Assembly (NCBI RefSeq): GCF_000621785.1
Contig: NZ_JHXI01000007.1
Span: forward strand, 248,001-312,000
Length of the DNA stretch: 64,000 nt
Origin: Ruminococcus flavefaciens ND2009
GTDB lineage: Bacteria > Bacillota > Clostridia > Oscillospirales > Ruminococcaceae
Direction of reading: 5' to 3'
The notes under the pieces were generated by a model, which saw only the letters and a program-made list of their open reading frames with translations, searched no databases and had not been told where the DNA came from. This document shows, one piece after another, positions 1 to 8,910 of the stretch (positions are counted from its first letter, which is position 1; every line of letters begins with the position of its first letter). The translations under genes and the position numbers were made by a program.

Positions 1-549
1 GACATATTGCGCCTTATGCGTGACGATCCCCCGCGGGGACAGCGGGCGCTGTTTGATAAATACTACAGCTATGTCTATGCAATTGTCAGCAGGCTCATCA
101 GCGGCTTCGGCAGCAGCAGCGACATGGAGGAATGTGCTGCGGACGTCTTTGCCGCTGTTATGATGAAGCTGATGCCCCGTGATGACACGGCTCTGAAGTC
201 ATATATCGGTACCGCTGCGAGAAATGCCGCTATAAGTATGCGCAGGAGGCTGGCTGCAAAGACAGGGCTGGACTGCCGCGAGGGCGACGAGGAGCTGTCG
301 GCACTGGCAGATACCGAGGACATCGCCGATAATGCGGAAAAATCAGAGCGGTCGGAGCTCCTCCTCCGTATGATAGAAGAACTGGGGACGCCCGATTCCG
401 TAATACTTATACAGAAGTATTACTACGATAGAAGTTCCAAGGAGATAGCCGAAATGGTGGGAATGAATGCAGCAGCAGTGAGAGTCCGCTGCGCACGCGC
501 CATGAAAAGGCTGAAAAAGCTCCTTGACGAAAACGATATAACTCTGTAA
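1..549 (+). CDS. ECF-type RNA polymerase sigma factor (5' end outside window)
   Basis: Sigma-70 family factor of the small extracytoplasmic-function type, directing RNA polymerase to a dedicated promoter set. Region 2 is seen in the first third (ALFDKYY, then the acidic MEECAADVF stretch and a K/R-rich helix), and a region 4 helix-turn-helix near the end (SKEIAEMVGMNAAAVRVRCARAMKRL). The frame is open to base 1 and no Shine-Dalgarno precedes the first in-frame TTG (7) or ATG (16), so the real start probably lies upstream of the window. The next gene follows after 12 bases with its own strong ribosome binding site, the usual sigma/membrane-partner arrangement. Target promoters cannot be read from this fragment. 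Confidence 0.85.
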   Translation, partial: DILRLMRDDPPRGQRALFDKYYSYVYAIVSRLISGFGSSSDMEECAADVFAAVMMKLMPRDDTALKSYIGTAARNAAISMRRRLAAKTGLDCREGDEELSALADTEDIADNAEKSERSELLLRMIEELGTPDSVILIQKYYYDRSSKEIAEMVGMNAAAVRVRCARAMKRLKKLLDENDITL

Positions 550-561
550 AGGAGGATAGGT

Positions 562-1770
562 ATGAACAGCAAAAAGAAGATAATAGAGACCCTGAAAAAA
601 GCAGACAAGGCTTCCGTTGAAAGGCTCCTGGAGGAGCAGGCAAGGAAGGAAGCGGTCTATGCAAGGGTACAGAAAAAAGAAACAGCTGACCATAACGATT
701 ATACTGACGTTGCAGAGGGCGTTGAAAAGTATGAAAGGAAGATAAACATGACAAGAATAATAAGTATGGCTGCGGCAATAATGGTAATGCTGGGCGCTAT
801 AGGCGGCGGAGCATACCTCAGAAGAAACAAGGGACCCAAAACTCCCGATGATGTACTGACAGCTACTACCACCACATCTGTTCCAACCACCGAGGCAGTA
901 GCAACAGCTCCCGTGACTACGGTCACAGGAAAGAACGGCAGCGTTGTCACCGTTACATCTGCGGCTGCAAGCGGCTCGGCAGCGACAGCTCCCGACAGCT
1001 CGACAACGACTACCACAACTGCCGCAGTCACCGAGAAAGAAAACGAAAAGCCCGCCGTTACCACAGCTCCTCAGAGCTCATATACAAAGACCGAGGAGAA
1101 GGTGCTGGCTGAGATAAGGCAGTATTCGCAGTTCGGCGAGGAGGCAGAGAAGGTATACAGGGAGTATGCAAGGATAATCGACGAGTGCTGCACCATGATA
1201 AAGGGCGGAGATATGACAGATGCCAAGTACGATTCTGACCTGTCAAGAGAGTTCATTTCAGCTTCTCATGAAGATCCTGCACATATCGGATACGCATTCT
1301 ATGATATCGATGAGGACGGTGTTAATGAGCTCCTCCTCGGAGTGAATTATGACTATGGCGAAGAGAACAAATACTTTGACAGTGTTATCTACAATATCTT
1401 TGGAGCAGACAGCAATGGTGAGGTAAAATGCATAGTTTCCGGCGCCCTCAGGGACAGATACTATATCTGCACAAATCCAACTGCTGACAGACCCATGAAC
1501 GGAATGCAGCACGGCTCATTTATCATGAATGCCGGCTCAGGCGGAGCTTCCCACAGCGTAAATTACTTCTACAGGTTAGCATATGACAAGCTCAGATATG
1601 TTGAGGGCGTGGTAACAGACGGTCTCGACGATAACAATGAACCGCTCACATACTATTCTGCCACAAAGGAGTACGATACGAGCAATGAGGCAAGAATATC
1701 CAATGATGAGGCAAACAAGATAATTGACAGTTATAATATCGTTGATTTCCGGTTCACAGCTTTGGATTGA
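562..1770 (+). CDS. Single-pass membrane protein paired with ECF sigma factor (candidate anti-sigma)
   Basis: 402 residues. A charged cytoplasmic N-terminus (about 1-60) is followed by one membrane segment (about 64-85), a long Thr/Ser/Ala/Val-rich linker (about 92-175) and an extracytoplasmic domain of about 225 residues with many acidic and aromatic residues (YDIDEDGVNELLLG is Ca-site-like). No known catalytic motif was recognised. The motif YTDVAEGVEKYERK just before the membrane segment also occurs, in related form, in the partner of the third ECF factor (32964-34457). Position directly after a sigma gene and the topology suggest an anti-sigma or signal-transducing role; this is inferred from context. 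A clear AAGGAGGA site precedes the ATG. Confidence 0.7.
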   Translation: MNSKKKIIETLKKADKASVERLLEEQARKEAVYARVQKKETADHNDYTDVAEGVEKYERKINMTRIISMAAAIMVMLGAIGGGAYLRRNKGPKTPDDVLTATTTTSVPTTEAVATAPVTTVTGKNGSVVTVTSAAASGSAATAPDSSTTTTTTAAVTEKENEKPAVTTAPQSSYTKTEEKVLAEIRQYSQFGEEAEKVYREYARIIDECCTMIKGGDMTDAKYDSDLSREFISASHEDPAHIGYAFYDIDEDGVNELLLGVNYDYGEENKYFDSVIYNIFGADSNGEVKCIVSGALRDRYYICTNPTADRPMNGMQHGSFIMNAGSGGASHSVNYFYRLAYDKLRYVEGVVTDGLDDNNEPLTYYSATKEYDTSNEARISNDEANKIIDSYNIVDFRFTALD

Positions 1771-1785
1771 CAGGTCGGACAAACG

Positions 1786-1816
1786 AAAAGGCTTCCCATA
1801 AGGGAAGCCTTTTTTC
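1786..1816. terminator. Bidirectional Rho-independent terminator
   Basis: Stem aaggcttccc/gggaagcctt with a 4-base loop and T-runs on both sides, between the convergent genes ending at 1770 and 1815. Confidence 0.9.
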
Positions 1817-3386
1817 ATATCTCATCGTAGTCCAGACCGTACTGGTCGGCGTAGTAATGGGCTCTTGCATCGTTGGGAGCAAGATACTCGCCGCCATATT
1901 TATAGCAGGCAGCAAGGAGCTCCGCAGCCTCTTTGTCTCCGCCTGCCGCTGCCTTCTGGAAGCAGTCCGCGGCGTTTGCGAAGTTCTTAGCGGTGCCTGT
2001 GCCGTTTGCATAGCAGCAGCCCAGTGCCTTCTGTGCCGCAGGGTGACGCTGTGCAGCCGCAAGCTCATACATCTCCTTGGCGGCTATGGGGTCTTTGGAA
2101 GTACCCTCGCCGTGTTCAAGACACCAGCCGCAGGAGTACTGACCGTCTGCATTGCCCTGTGAGGCGGCTTCACGGTACCACCTGAGCGCCTCGGCGGCGT
2201 TTCTGGGAACGCCCGTGCCCTTGTAGCAGCAGTCGCCGTAGTTGTACTGAGCCTTTGCGTGACCAAGCTCCGCAGCCTTACGGAAGTTTTCCGCAGCCTC
2301 TCTTGGGTCGCGGTCAGTGCCCTCTCCCTGAAGGCAGCAGCTTCCCAGGTTATTGAGTGCGTCAAGGTCGCCCTTTTCGGCAGCCTTGCGGAACATCAGC
2401 ACCGCCGTCACCTTGTCCTCGGGAACACCGTTCCCCGAGTAGTAACAGCAGCCCAGGTCGAAAAGTGCGGCGGCATGACCGTTGTCGGCAGCCTGCTTGA
2501 GCCAGTATATTCCCTTTGGCGGGTCATGCTCCGCGCCTGTTCCGCTCAGGAGCATACAGCCCAGTCTGAACTGTGCATTGGGGTCACCCAGCTGCGCACG
2601 CTTGGTTATGCCCTCGACAGTATCGTCGTCGGCGTAAACGCCGTAGCGCTTTGAGTAGTACTCCGCCCTTCTGCTGTCGGGCGGAAATCCGCTTCCGCCC
2701 TGGAGATAGCAGCGTATCAGTGCCTTCTGCGAGTCATAGTCGCCCTGCTCGGCAGCCTGCTCGTAGCGGTAAGCCGCCTTGGCTATGTTGCGCTCTGCGC
2801 CCTGTCCCAGGTAGTAGCAGTCCGCCAGCTTTTTCTGAGAGCTGCAATCGCCGCGGTCCGCCGCAATGGTGTACCACTTGACAGCCTTGGCGTAGTCCTG
2901 CTTTACGCCCTTTCCGTAGAAGAAGCGCTCGCCCAGGTTGAAGCCTGCATCGTTATCGCCGTTCTGAGCGCGGCGGAAAAGGTCCTCGATAAGGGACGAG
3001 GACGCCATAAACACCTGCTGCGGCGACTGAACGGTCTCAAGAGGCTGTGCGGAGGTCATCTGCCAGCCCAGGGCACCGGCGATACTGCGCACCACCAGCT
3101 CCGCCTTTTCGTCGTTGAGGTATTCGGTTATATCCGACATTGCTCTCGTCACTATGGGCTCGGGCGGCTTTCCGCCCCCTGTGACGGCGCTGTTTTCCTT
3201 TATGAATATAGTTCCCACGTTTTCGCTGAGTGCCACGAAGAACGCCTTGTTCTCCTTGCTCAGTCTGGGAGCAAAGTCCGAAAATGCCGAGCAGAACCTC
3301 TTGTGGTCCGCAAGAATATCGATGCCGAAGCGGTCGATGACCTGCTTTACGGCGTCTGTGGTCTCGGCAAGGAGCTTGTTGTCCAT
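1815..3386 (-). CDS. Sel1-like repeat (SLR) protein
   Basis: 523 residues. The first about 130 residues are helical and not repetitive. The rest is about ten Sel1-like repeats of about 36 residues, each with the pattern A..LG..Y..G.GV..D...A..W...AA..G (for example FNLGERFFYGKGV, DLGCCYYSGNGV, YNYGDCCYKGTGV). Such solenoids are protein-interaction scaffolds. There is no signal peptide or membrane segment, so it is probably cytoplasmic. The start is fixed by GGAGGG a few bases upstream. It lies 18 bases after the membrane protein gene 3405-4433 in the same direction, so the two are probably co-transcribed and may work together at the membrane. The repeats are Cys-rich (LGCCY, GDCC), which is notable for a cytoplasmic protein. 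The partner is unknown. Confidence 0.85.
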   Translation of the reverse strand: MDNKLLAETTDAVKQVIDRFGIDILADHKRFCSAFSDFAPRLSKENKAFFVALSENVGTIFIKENSAVTGGGKPPEPIVTRAMSDITEYLNDEKAELVVRSIAGALGWQMTSAQPLETVQSPQQVFMASSSLIEDLFRRAQNGDNDAGFNLGERFFYGKGVKQDYAKAVKWYTIAADRGDCSSQKKLADCYYLGQGAERNIAKAAYRYEQAAEQGDYDSQKALIRCYLQGGSGFPPDSRRAEYYSKRYGVYADDDTVEGITKRAQLGDPNAQFRLGCMLLSGTGAEHDPPKGIYWLKQAADNGHAAALFDLGCCYYSGNGVPEDKVTAVLMFRKAAEKGDLDALNNLGSCCLQGEGTDRDPREAAENFRKAAELGHAKAQYNYGDCCYKGTGVPRNAAEALRWYREAASQGNADGQYSCGWCLEHGEGTSKDPIAAKEMYELAAAQRHPAAQKALGCCYANGTGTAKNFANAADCFQKAAAGGDKEAAELLAACYKYGGEYLAPNDARAHYYADQYGLDYDEI

Positions 3387-3404
3387 ATATCCCTCCGTAT
3401 GAGT

Positions 3405-4433
3405 TTACATTATTCTGTTATCATAGTTCATGGCAGGCTGCGGCTGAGGAGCTGCTTTTGCCTGTGCAATGCGGTCGCTGAGTATGTCAAGGAGCTTCTT
3501 TTCCAGCTCTGCCTCAGAGGCGAGAATGCCCGTCCACTTGCCCAGAGCGGCATAGGCCTCGCTGAGGAAGCGCTCTGCTCCTGCAATATCATTATAGATA
3601 TTGAAGGCATAATACGCCATGACTCTTTTTCCGTTTGGGTCGGTATCGTTGATGATAGTGCCCTTTATCCTGTTGAAGAGCATATCCGCGAACTGCCTGT
3701 TTGGTTCTATCTCGGAGAAGAAGAACAGGAGGCAGTAATATGTGAGAGTCTCCTGGCTGATGAACTGTCTGCCGATGATGAGGTTCATTATCTCATGTGA
3801 AGGAGCCCGCAGACCGTCATAATCACCGATGAACGTGAGGTACTCAGAATAGAGCCCGTAATAAAAGATCCTCTCAGCGTCGGTCACCTTCTTGAAGCCC
3901 AGCTGCTCCACGGGTCTGAGGTCCAGTGAACCAAGGCTCTCGCCGTTTCTTATGCGCTTCATGTTAGCGCTCATGTAGCCGCCAAGGCGGTTCATTATAC
4001 TCATCATAGTGTAGATGAATATCACAATACTCTGTAGCGACATGAATACCATTCCGAAGCCGATACCGTACATGAGCCATTTCAGCGGTCCGTCATAGCT
4101 GTGGAACTTCAGCATTATCAGAACAGCCGCTGCCGCTGATATGACAAGAACTGTGATGTGAACTGCCATGGTCATGATATTGCTTTTTTTCTCGCTGCAC
4201 TTCTCCGCAGGGAGATCTCTTCTGTAAGTGACCAGGGACTGTATGATGGGTGTGAACTCGGTTGAGGTAAAGCCCCATCTGCCGTCCTGTTTAGACAGTG
4301 AGAATGCGAGGAAGGAGACCCTGCTGACTGTCATTCCCGCAAAGGGAGCAAATATAATGAAAAATATAAGCTTTAAAAGAGATGTGAGCTGGATAGCTAT
4401 CATGCAGCCTGTGAGAAAAAGGAACACTTTCAT
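3405..4433 (-). CDS. Multi-pass membrane protein of unknown function
   Basis: 342 residues with one long or two short hydrophobic segments at the N-terminus (about 1-35), then segments near 85-108 and 114-146, and a soluble, mostly helical C-terminal half of about 190 residues. No family was recognised. A AAGGAGG site lies 7 bases before the ATG. It is followed closely by the Sel1-repeat gene, so the soluble half may be a binding partner of that scaffold (inference). No signal cleavage site or catalytic motif was seen. Confidence 0.6.
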   Translation of the reverse strand: MKVFLFLTGCMIAIQLTSLLKLIFFIIFAPFAGMTVSRVSFLAFSLSKQDGRWGFTSTEFTPIIQSLVTYRRDLPAEKCSEKKSNIMTMAVHITVLVISAAAAVLIMLKFHSYDGPLKWLMYGIGFGMVFMSLQSIVIFIYTMMSIMNRLGGYMSANMKRIRNGESLGSLDLRPVEQLGFKKVTDAERIFYYGLYSEYLTFIGDYDGLRAPSHEIMNLIIGRQFISQETLTYYCLLFFFSEIEPNRQFADMLFNRIKGTIINDTDPNGKRVMAYYAFNIYNDIAGAERFLSEAYAALGKWTGILASEAELEKKLLDILSDRIAQAKAAPQPQPAMNYDNRIM

Positions 4434-4451
4434 ATCGCTTCCTCCTTTAGA

Positions 4452-4474
4452 AGAAAAGGGCGGAAGACCGCCCC
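4452..4474 (-). terminator. Rho-independent terminator of lipoprotein gene 4481-5296
   Basis: On the minus strand a gggcgg/ccgccc stem with a TCTT loop is followed by TTTTCTT. It directly follows the lipoprotein stop and lies just upstream of the next gene's ribosome binding site. Confidence 0.8.
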
Positions 4475-4480
4475 TGTGTA

Positions 4481-5296
4481 TCAGAATATATCAAGATATG
4501 TAATGAGCTCTGCGTTCATTATGGTGGTATACGAGAGATACCAGCGTCCGTCCAGCTCCACGAAGGCGCAGCCGTTCCCGATGAAGGAGTGATCGTCGTT
4601 GCCGTCCTTATAGTAAACATATCCGCAGTCGGCAGCGGAATCAAACTCTGTATTCAGCGTCTTGTTGAAGTCGGCAAGCTCGTTCTCGCCTGTTGTCCTC
4701 AGAAGGTCCTCCGTAAGGGAAACGGTCCACTTCTCGGGGGGGACGTCGGATTTTTCCTTCATTATATCGTGGATAGCCTGTATGGACTTATCTATGGCAC
4801 TTATAACATTAGAGCGCTTGAAAACCACCTGAGGGTTCTTGCCCTCCAGCAGGTCTGTTGATCGGAGATATGAGTGATAGGCTTCTATCTCCTCCTCGCA
4901 GAGCATATCGTATACAGCGTCGGCATTTTTGGTAAGATAGGCGTTATAGTAAGCCTTTGCTGCCTCAAAGCTGCTGTCGAAGCCTTTTTTCACTGCCTTT
5001 GTGGGAGCCTGTGTCGTTTCCGCAGTGGCAGGAGCAGTGGTCTCCGCGGCTGTAGTGGTAGTCCCGGCAGCTGTGGTGGTTGACTCAGCCGTGGTCTCTG
5101 CCGATGCAGCTGTAGTGGTGCCTGCTTTCGTTTCCTCCCGAGAGGTGGTGACAGCTTCCGAAGTTGTCTCTGTTATTGCAGAGGTGCTTGCCTCTGATGC
5201 TCCGCTTTGTGAGCTTTTCTTGTTTTCGCAGCTCCATAACGCGGAGGAGAGCACGGCAGCAAGAATAACTGCCCATGCGCGTTTTGTGAGTTTCAT
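4481..5296 (-). CDS. Secreted Thr-rich lipoprotein of unknown function
   Basis: 271 residues. The signal sequence has KR near the N-terminus, a hydrophobic core and a lipobox-like LWSC at about 20-23, so Cys23 is the likely lipidation site; Trp in the lipobox is atypical. Residues about 35-100 form a Ser/Thr/Ala/Glu linker, as in many secreted Ruminococcus proteins. The remaining about 170 residues form a helical-then-beta domain (AAKAYYNAYLTKNADAVYDM... AFVELDGRWYLSY) that resembles NTF2-like or DUF4878-type lipoprotein domains; this is pattern resemblance only. It has its own consensus promoter and terminator, so it is a single-gene unit. Confidence 0.7.
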   Translation of the reverse strand: MKLTKRAWAVILAAVLSSALWSCENKKSSQSGASEASTSAITETTSEAVTTSREETKAGTTTAASAETTAESTTTAAGTTTTAAETTAPATAETTQAPTKAVKKGFDSSFEAAKAYYNAYLTKNADAVYDMLCEEEIEAYHSYLRSTDLLEGKNPQVVFKRSNVISAIDKSIQAIHDIMKEKSDVPPEKWTVSLTEDLLRTTGENELADFNKTLNTEFDSAADCGYVYYKDGNDDHSFIGNGCAFVELDGRWYLSYTTIMNAELITYLDIF

Positions 5297-5325
5297 ATTT
5301 ATCTCCTTACAGTAAAGATATTAAT

Positions 5326-5354
5326 ATTATAGCTCCAAAACCCGTTCCCGTCAA
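5326..5354 (-). promoter_or_regulatory. Sigma-A promoter of lipoprotein gene 4481-5296
   Basis: Minus strand TTGACG, 17-base spacer, TATAAT; about 30 bases upstream of the ATG, with GGAG ribosome binding site between. Confidence 0.85.
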
Positions 5355-5424
5355 TACAAAACTTGTCCTTTTGTCAAAAAAGCCGAAAAACAGAGCCGGA
5401 GAACAAGGACGACATCCGATCAAC

Positions 5425-5458
5425 AATAAAAAGATCCCGATACAAATGTACCGGGATC
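5425..5458 (-). terminator. Terminator of the 8462-5491 operon
   Basis: Minus strand stem gatcccg..tac/gta..cgggatc followed by TTTTTATTG, about 35 bases after the stop at 5491. Confidence 0.85.
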
Positions 5459-5490
5459 CGTATCCGATTTGGTTTTGCTGTTCTGCGTTA

Positions 5491-6120
5491 TTATTCCTGT
5501 ACAGCTGTTTCCGTCGCTTCTGCTGCGGCGGCTTCTGTGGTCACGGCTTCGGAGGAAGCTTCCGGTACAGTCTCCGTGCTCCCCTGCTCAAGGGAGATCT
5601 CCGCAGTCTTTACCTCTGTGAACCTGATCGTAAGCTTGTTGTTGGGCATCTCAAAGCTGCTGAGCATTCCGTCCTTATCCACGGTGAGGGTGTAGTCCCC
5701 GCCGTCAAGACTGCCGCTGATAGCGAGATCGCCGTCCTTTTCCTCGCCGCTGAGCTCTTCGGCGGCTGCACTGCTGTCCACGGCGGACATAAGATTCAGC
5801 ATCATCGCCTTTACGGGCACGGCAGACTGAGGCACAGAAAAGCTGAGCCCCTTATATGACGCCATGACATTCCCCTCGCTGAATTCCAACTTTACACCGC
5901 TGAGGGTGTTGGGCTCGGAGAACTCTATCTCCCACACGCCCTCTCCGTAGCGGACCAGCTGTCCCTCCGCTTCAAGGCGGTCTATGGTGATGCTGACCTG
6001 TGCGGAGAACGGGAGTCCGAGGCAGTTCTTCCGCGAGATACTGCCCCCCTTTGTGACAGCGCAGGCTGTAAGACAAACAGCGGCTGCAAAAGTGATAATG
6101 AATGTGAAGATCCTTTTCAT
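5491..6120 (-). CDS. Lipoprotein of unknown function
   Basis: 209 residues from the ATG at 6120, which has a GGAG site 8 bases upstream; an ATG 18 bases earlier has none. The signal peptide (MKRIFTFIITFAAAVC) ends in lipobox LTAC, so the protein should be anchored on the outer face of the membrane. The body (about 25-180) is beta-rich with alternating polar and hydrophobic residues (DYTLTVDKDGMLSSFEMP, LTIRFTEV), suggestive of a beta-sandwich or LolA-like fold; the tail is Ala/Glu/Thr-rich. It is last in the operon with the NAD(P)HX repair enzyme and small membrane protein. No function can be assigned. Confidence 0.7.
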   Translation of the reverse strand: MKRIFTFIITFAAAVCLTACAVTKGGSISRKNCLGLPFSAQVSITIDRLEAEGQLVRYGEGVWEIEFSEPNTLSGVKLEFSEGNVMASYKGLSFSVPQSAVPVKAMMLNLMSAVDSSAAAEELSGEEKDGDLAISGSLDGGDYTLTVDKDGMLSSFEMPNNKLTIRFTEVKTAEISLEQGSTETVPEASSEAVTTEAAAAEATETAVQE

Positions 6121-6171
6121 GTTACCAGCTCCGATCATAGTAATGAAAGTAAATTTTCACATCCGACCTGC

Positions 6172-7884
6172 TCATACGGTCATATTCTGCTTCTTTTCCT
6201 TTAACAGCCTGAAGGCTTCGGGCAGGGCAGAGATTATATCTCTCGGCAGCATTGCCTCCATGCCCAGCTTCCTTGCAGCCATATCGCCTGCAAGACCGTG
6301 CATATACACACCTGCGCAGGCTCCGTCGAAGATACCGCAGCCCTGAGCCACAGCAGCTCCTATCATACCTGCGAGTACGTCGCCGCTTCCCCCCACGCTC
6401 ATGCCTGCGTTGCCTGTATGGTTCACGGCAGTGGACCTGCCTGAGGCTATGACAGTGCCTGCGCCCTTGAGTACCACGGTAATGTCGTACTTCTCAGCGT
6501 ACTTCTCGGCGGCGATAAGCCTGTTTTCGGCTATCATGCTCACATCGCAGCGTAGTAGCCGCGCCATTTCACCCATATGGGGAGTGATGATGATGTCCGA
6601 ATTCTTCTTCATTAAAATATCTATGTCCTTTGATATGCAGTTTATACCATCTGCGTCGATAATAACGGGGCATTTTGCAGTTTCGGCGACGAACTTGGTG
6701 AGCTCAATGGTGTCGGGAGTAACTCCCATTCCGCAGCCTATGACCACCGCGTCAGCCTTTTCCATGGCAGCTGCAATGGGCTCGCGGCTGCTGTCGTAGA
6801 GCATATAGCCGTAATCGTCGCTGTCAAGCTCTATGAAGGTAGCCTCGGGAGCGTGGATAGCAACAGTATCTATGCTCTTTTCCACCGAGGCAAGGCGGAC
6901 AAGTCCCGCGCCGCTGCGGAGAGCGCCCAGAGCAGCGAATGCAGCTGCACCTCTCATGGAAGAGCTGCCTGCGATGACCAGGACTGTACCGAAGTCGCCC
7001 TTGTGGGAGTCCCTCTCGCGCTTGGGGGGATAAGCCGCAAGGAAATTGCGCTCTATGCGGTGGTAATCCCGCTCGCCGTCTTCAAGAAGCTGCTTCAGAG
7101 CTGCCTTTGGTATTCCTATATCTGCGACGGTTATCTTTCCGCAGTATTTCTTCAGAGGGAACTGCGACATACCTGTCTTTAAATAGCCGAAGGTGAGAGT
7201 CTCATCAGCCTTGAATATGCCTGCGGAGACCGTTCCCGAGGAGCTGTTTCCGCCGCTGGGTATATCAACTGCGATACGGTAAGCTCCCGAGCCTATGCTG
7301 AATATGCCCATGGTGTCCTTGTCCAGCTCGCCGTGGAAGCCCGTTCCGAAAACGCCGTCCACCAGCACCTGTGCGCCTACAACAGCGCCCTTTATGAGAC
7401 CCATGCGCTTCTTCTCTGCGTGGAGCAGGTCATCAAGGGGATTTCTGCCGTGCTCCTCGTCGGCAGCGTCTGTGCTTCTGGGCTGTATGGTCATGTAATC
7501 CAGCTCCGCAGCCTCGATAGCCGCTTCAACATTGCCGCTGCGGAAGCCCTCGATGAAGGTTATCCTGTCACGGGGAAGAATGCTGAGCATCTCCTGTGCA
7601 AGGAGAGTTTTGGGGAGTCCGCCTATGTGGATAACGGTTATCCTGTAACCCTTATAGAGCAGTATATCCGCCGCCGCATAGCAGTCGCCGCCGTTGTTGC
7701 CCGTACCTGCAAGAAAGACCACCGAGGAGTCCTCGGGGCGGAGCTTCGCTTCATTGCGGCAGTAGCCGTCTATAAGCTCCGCAAGCTTCCTGCCTGCGTT
7801 TTCCATGAGCTGCCTCTTTGATACTCCCAGCTTCTCGGAAATATCCTCCAGCTTTCCCATCTGCTTTGGTGTAACTATCTGCAT
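6172..7884 (-). CDS. nnr: Bifunctional NAD(P)H-hydrate epimerase / ADP-dependent dehydratase
   Basis: 570 residues, the usual length for the fused enzyme. It repairs hydrated NAD(P)H: the N-terminal YjeF_N domain (about 1-235) interconverts R and S forms (GTGNNGGDCYAAADIL around 60; DGVFGTGFHG around 170), and the C-terminal ribokinase-like domain (about 270-560) dehydrates the S form using ADP (HKGDFGTVLVIAGS; NHTGNAGMSVGGSGDVLAGMIG carrying the GGSGDVL catalytic loop). Cytoplasmic. AAGGAGG precedes the ATG. It follows the DUF6106-like gene by 56 bases and precedes a lipoprotein by 51, forming an operon. Confidence 0.95.
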   Translation of the reverse strand: MQIVTPKQMGKLEDISEKLGVSKRQLMENAGRKLAELIDGYCRNEAKLRPEDSSVVFLAGTGNNGGDCYAAADILLYKGYRITVIHIGGLPKTLLAQEMLSILPRDRITFIEGFRSGNVEAAIEAAELDYMTIQPRSTDAADEEHGRNPLDDLLHAEKKRMGLIKGAVVGAQVLVDGVFGTGFHGELDKDTMGIFSIGSGAYRIAVDIPSGGNSSSGTVSAGIFKADETLTFGYLKTGMSQFPLKKYCGKITVADIGIPKAALKQLLEDGERDYHRIERNFLAAYPPKRERDSHKGDFGTVLVIAGSSSMRGAAAFAALGALRSGAGLVRLASVEKSIDTVAIHAPEATFIELDSDDYGYMLYDSSREPIAAAMEKADAVVIGCGMGVTPDTIELTKFVAETAKCPVIIDADGINCISKDIDILMKKNSDIIITPHMGEMARLLRCDVSMIAENRLIAAEKYAEKYDITVVLKGAGTVIASGRSTAVNHTGNAGMSVGGSGDVLAGMIGAAVAQGCGIFDGACAGVYMHGLAGDMAARKLGMEAMLPRDIISALPEAFRLLKEKKQNMTV

Positions 7885-7940
7885 ATATATACCTCCTTAC
7901 GGTTTGATACGTGGCAAAGTCCTCCCGCTGACAGGGCTGT

Positions 7941-8462
7941 TTACGACTTGTGTCTCAGCTTTGCGGGAAGGAATTTCTGTATATTCTCAAGCATACGCTC
8001 ATCGGGAGCGAAGATAAGTCTTGCGCTTCCCATGGTCTCGTGGTTGAAGTCTGCGTAGTATTCATGTGAAGCTATATTGTCGGTGGCAAGGATAACGGTC
8101 ATATCCTCGGTCTCCTCCATGCCGTCCTCGTACTTTCCGAAGGCGGTGAACTCCCTGGCGTTGGTGGATACCATCTCGCGGCGCTTCTTCTTGGCGATTA
8201 TCTTGTCCACGTCCAGGTCGCCGTTGGTGAAGGTGTATTCGTACTCCACAAAGGTGTTCTGGACAATGTGGAAGGTACCGTAGCCTGCGGCGACTGCAAG
8301 TGCAAAGCCGAGAAGCGCGATAAGGGGCGTCCTGAGCTGGAGCACTGCCAGAGCTGCAAGGGCAAGGGCAAAGAGTATGCCCACTATGACCATGAGGACC
8401 CTTCTGGTCTTGTCACCCGAGGTCTCGTTCTTCTTTACAAGCTGTTCTGCAAAATTATCCAT
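7941..8462 (-). CDS. Two-pass membrane protein, DUF6106-like
   Basis: 173 residues with two adjacent membrane segments (about 25-45 and 48-70) and a C-terminal cytoplasmic beta-rich domain with EYEYTFTNGDLDVDKIIAKK and NARE. This matches what I recall of the DUF6106 family of Clostridia, whose function is unknown; the assignment is from memory of the pattern, not a search. First gene of the operon leading to nnr, with its own promoter. Confidence 0.65.
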   Translation of the reverse strand: MDNFAEQLVKKNETSGDKTRRVLMVIVGILFALALAALAVLQLRTPLIALLGFALAVAAGYGTFHIVQNTFVEYEYTFTNGDLDVDKIIAKKKRREMVSTNAREFTAFGKYEDGMEETEDMTVILATDNIASHEYYADFNHETMGSARLIFAPDERMLENIQKFLPAKLRHKS

Positions 8463-8496
8463 TGTATTTTCTCCGTTTCTTTAATCAGATACATAT

Positions 8497-8525
8497 ATAA
8501 TAACACAATTTTCGTCAGATTGCAA
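8497..8525 (-). promoter_or_regulatory. Promoter of the DUF6106-like/nnr operon
   Basis: Minus strand TTGCAA, 17-base spacer, TATTAT, about 35 bases before the ATG at 8462. Confidence 0.65.
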
Positions 8526-8605
8526 TAAATCACGGCAAAAAATTAATTTCTGTAGTATTATTTCACAACAGAGCGAAGGACTTGAAAATTTTTTCCGAAA
8601 AAGGC

Positions 8606-8634
8606 TTGATTTTTTCGTTTTTGGCGTATATAAT
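8606..8634 (+). promoter_or_regulatory. Promoter of the Phe T-box / pheST transcript
   Basis: TTGATT, 17-base spacer, TATAAT; the T-box leader begins a few bases downstream. Confidence 0.85.
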
Positions 8635-8641
8635 AGGTTTA

Positions 8642-8886
8642 TAACCCGATGACTGAGAGAGTAAGGATGCGGAGTTTCTTCAGAGAGGGGCGGATAGGTG
8701 CAAGCGCCCTGTAATGATACATCCCGAAGTTCACTCACGAGGGGCGGAGCGGAAGCGCCTGTACTTTGCATGGCGTTGTAGGCTGACGACGTAGGTCTGC
8801 GTTAAAGGCAAGAGAGTGTCGGCTCTCCTGACAATGGGTGGTATAAAAGCAAGAGCAGTCTTGTCCTGTTGGACAGGGCTTTTTTA
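8642..8886 (+). promoter_or_regulatory. T-box leader, phenylalanine-specific
   Basis: tRNA-sensing leader that lets transcription continue when uncharged tRNA-Phe is bound. Visible landmarks: the stem I AGAGAG and GGTG motifs (8680-8700), a specifier loop GAAG-TTC-ACTC with the Phe codon TTC at 8730-8732, the T-box core ACAATGGGTGGTATAAAAGC (8831-8850) that pairs with the tRNA acceptor end, and a 10-bp terminator stem. The GAA-N-codon-ACTC context is identical to that in the Asn T-box at 16212. The downstream genes are pheS and pheT, in agreement with the specifier. Confidence 0.93.
8857..8886 (+). terminator. Conditional terminator of Phe T-box
   Basis: Fully paired 10-base arms (agtcttgtcc/ggacagggct, with G-U pairs), 4-base loop and TTTTTT run. 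Confidence 0.92.
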
Positions 8887-8910
8887 TTTAGTCACGACAC
8901 ATAAATCATT

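Noticed and set aside
8642..8886. Small ORF (minus strand 8481-8771) in the T-box region
   Set aside because: The T-box structure and promoter explain the region fully; the minus frame has no ribosome binding site.
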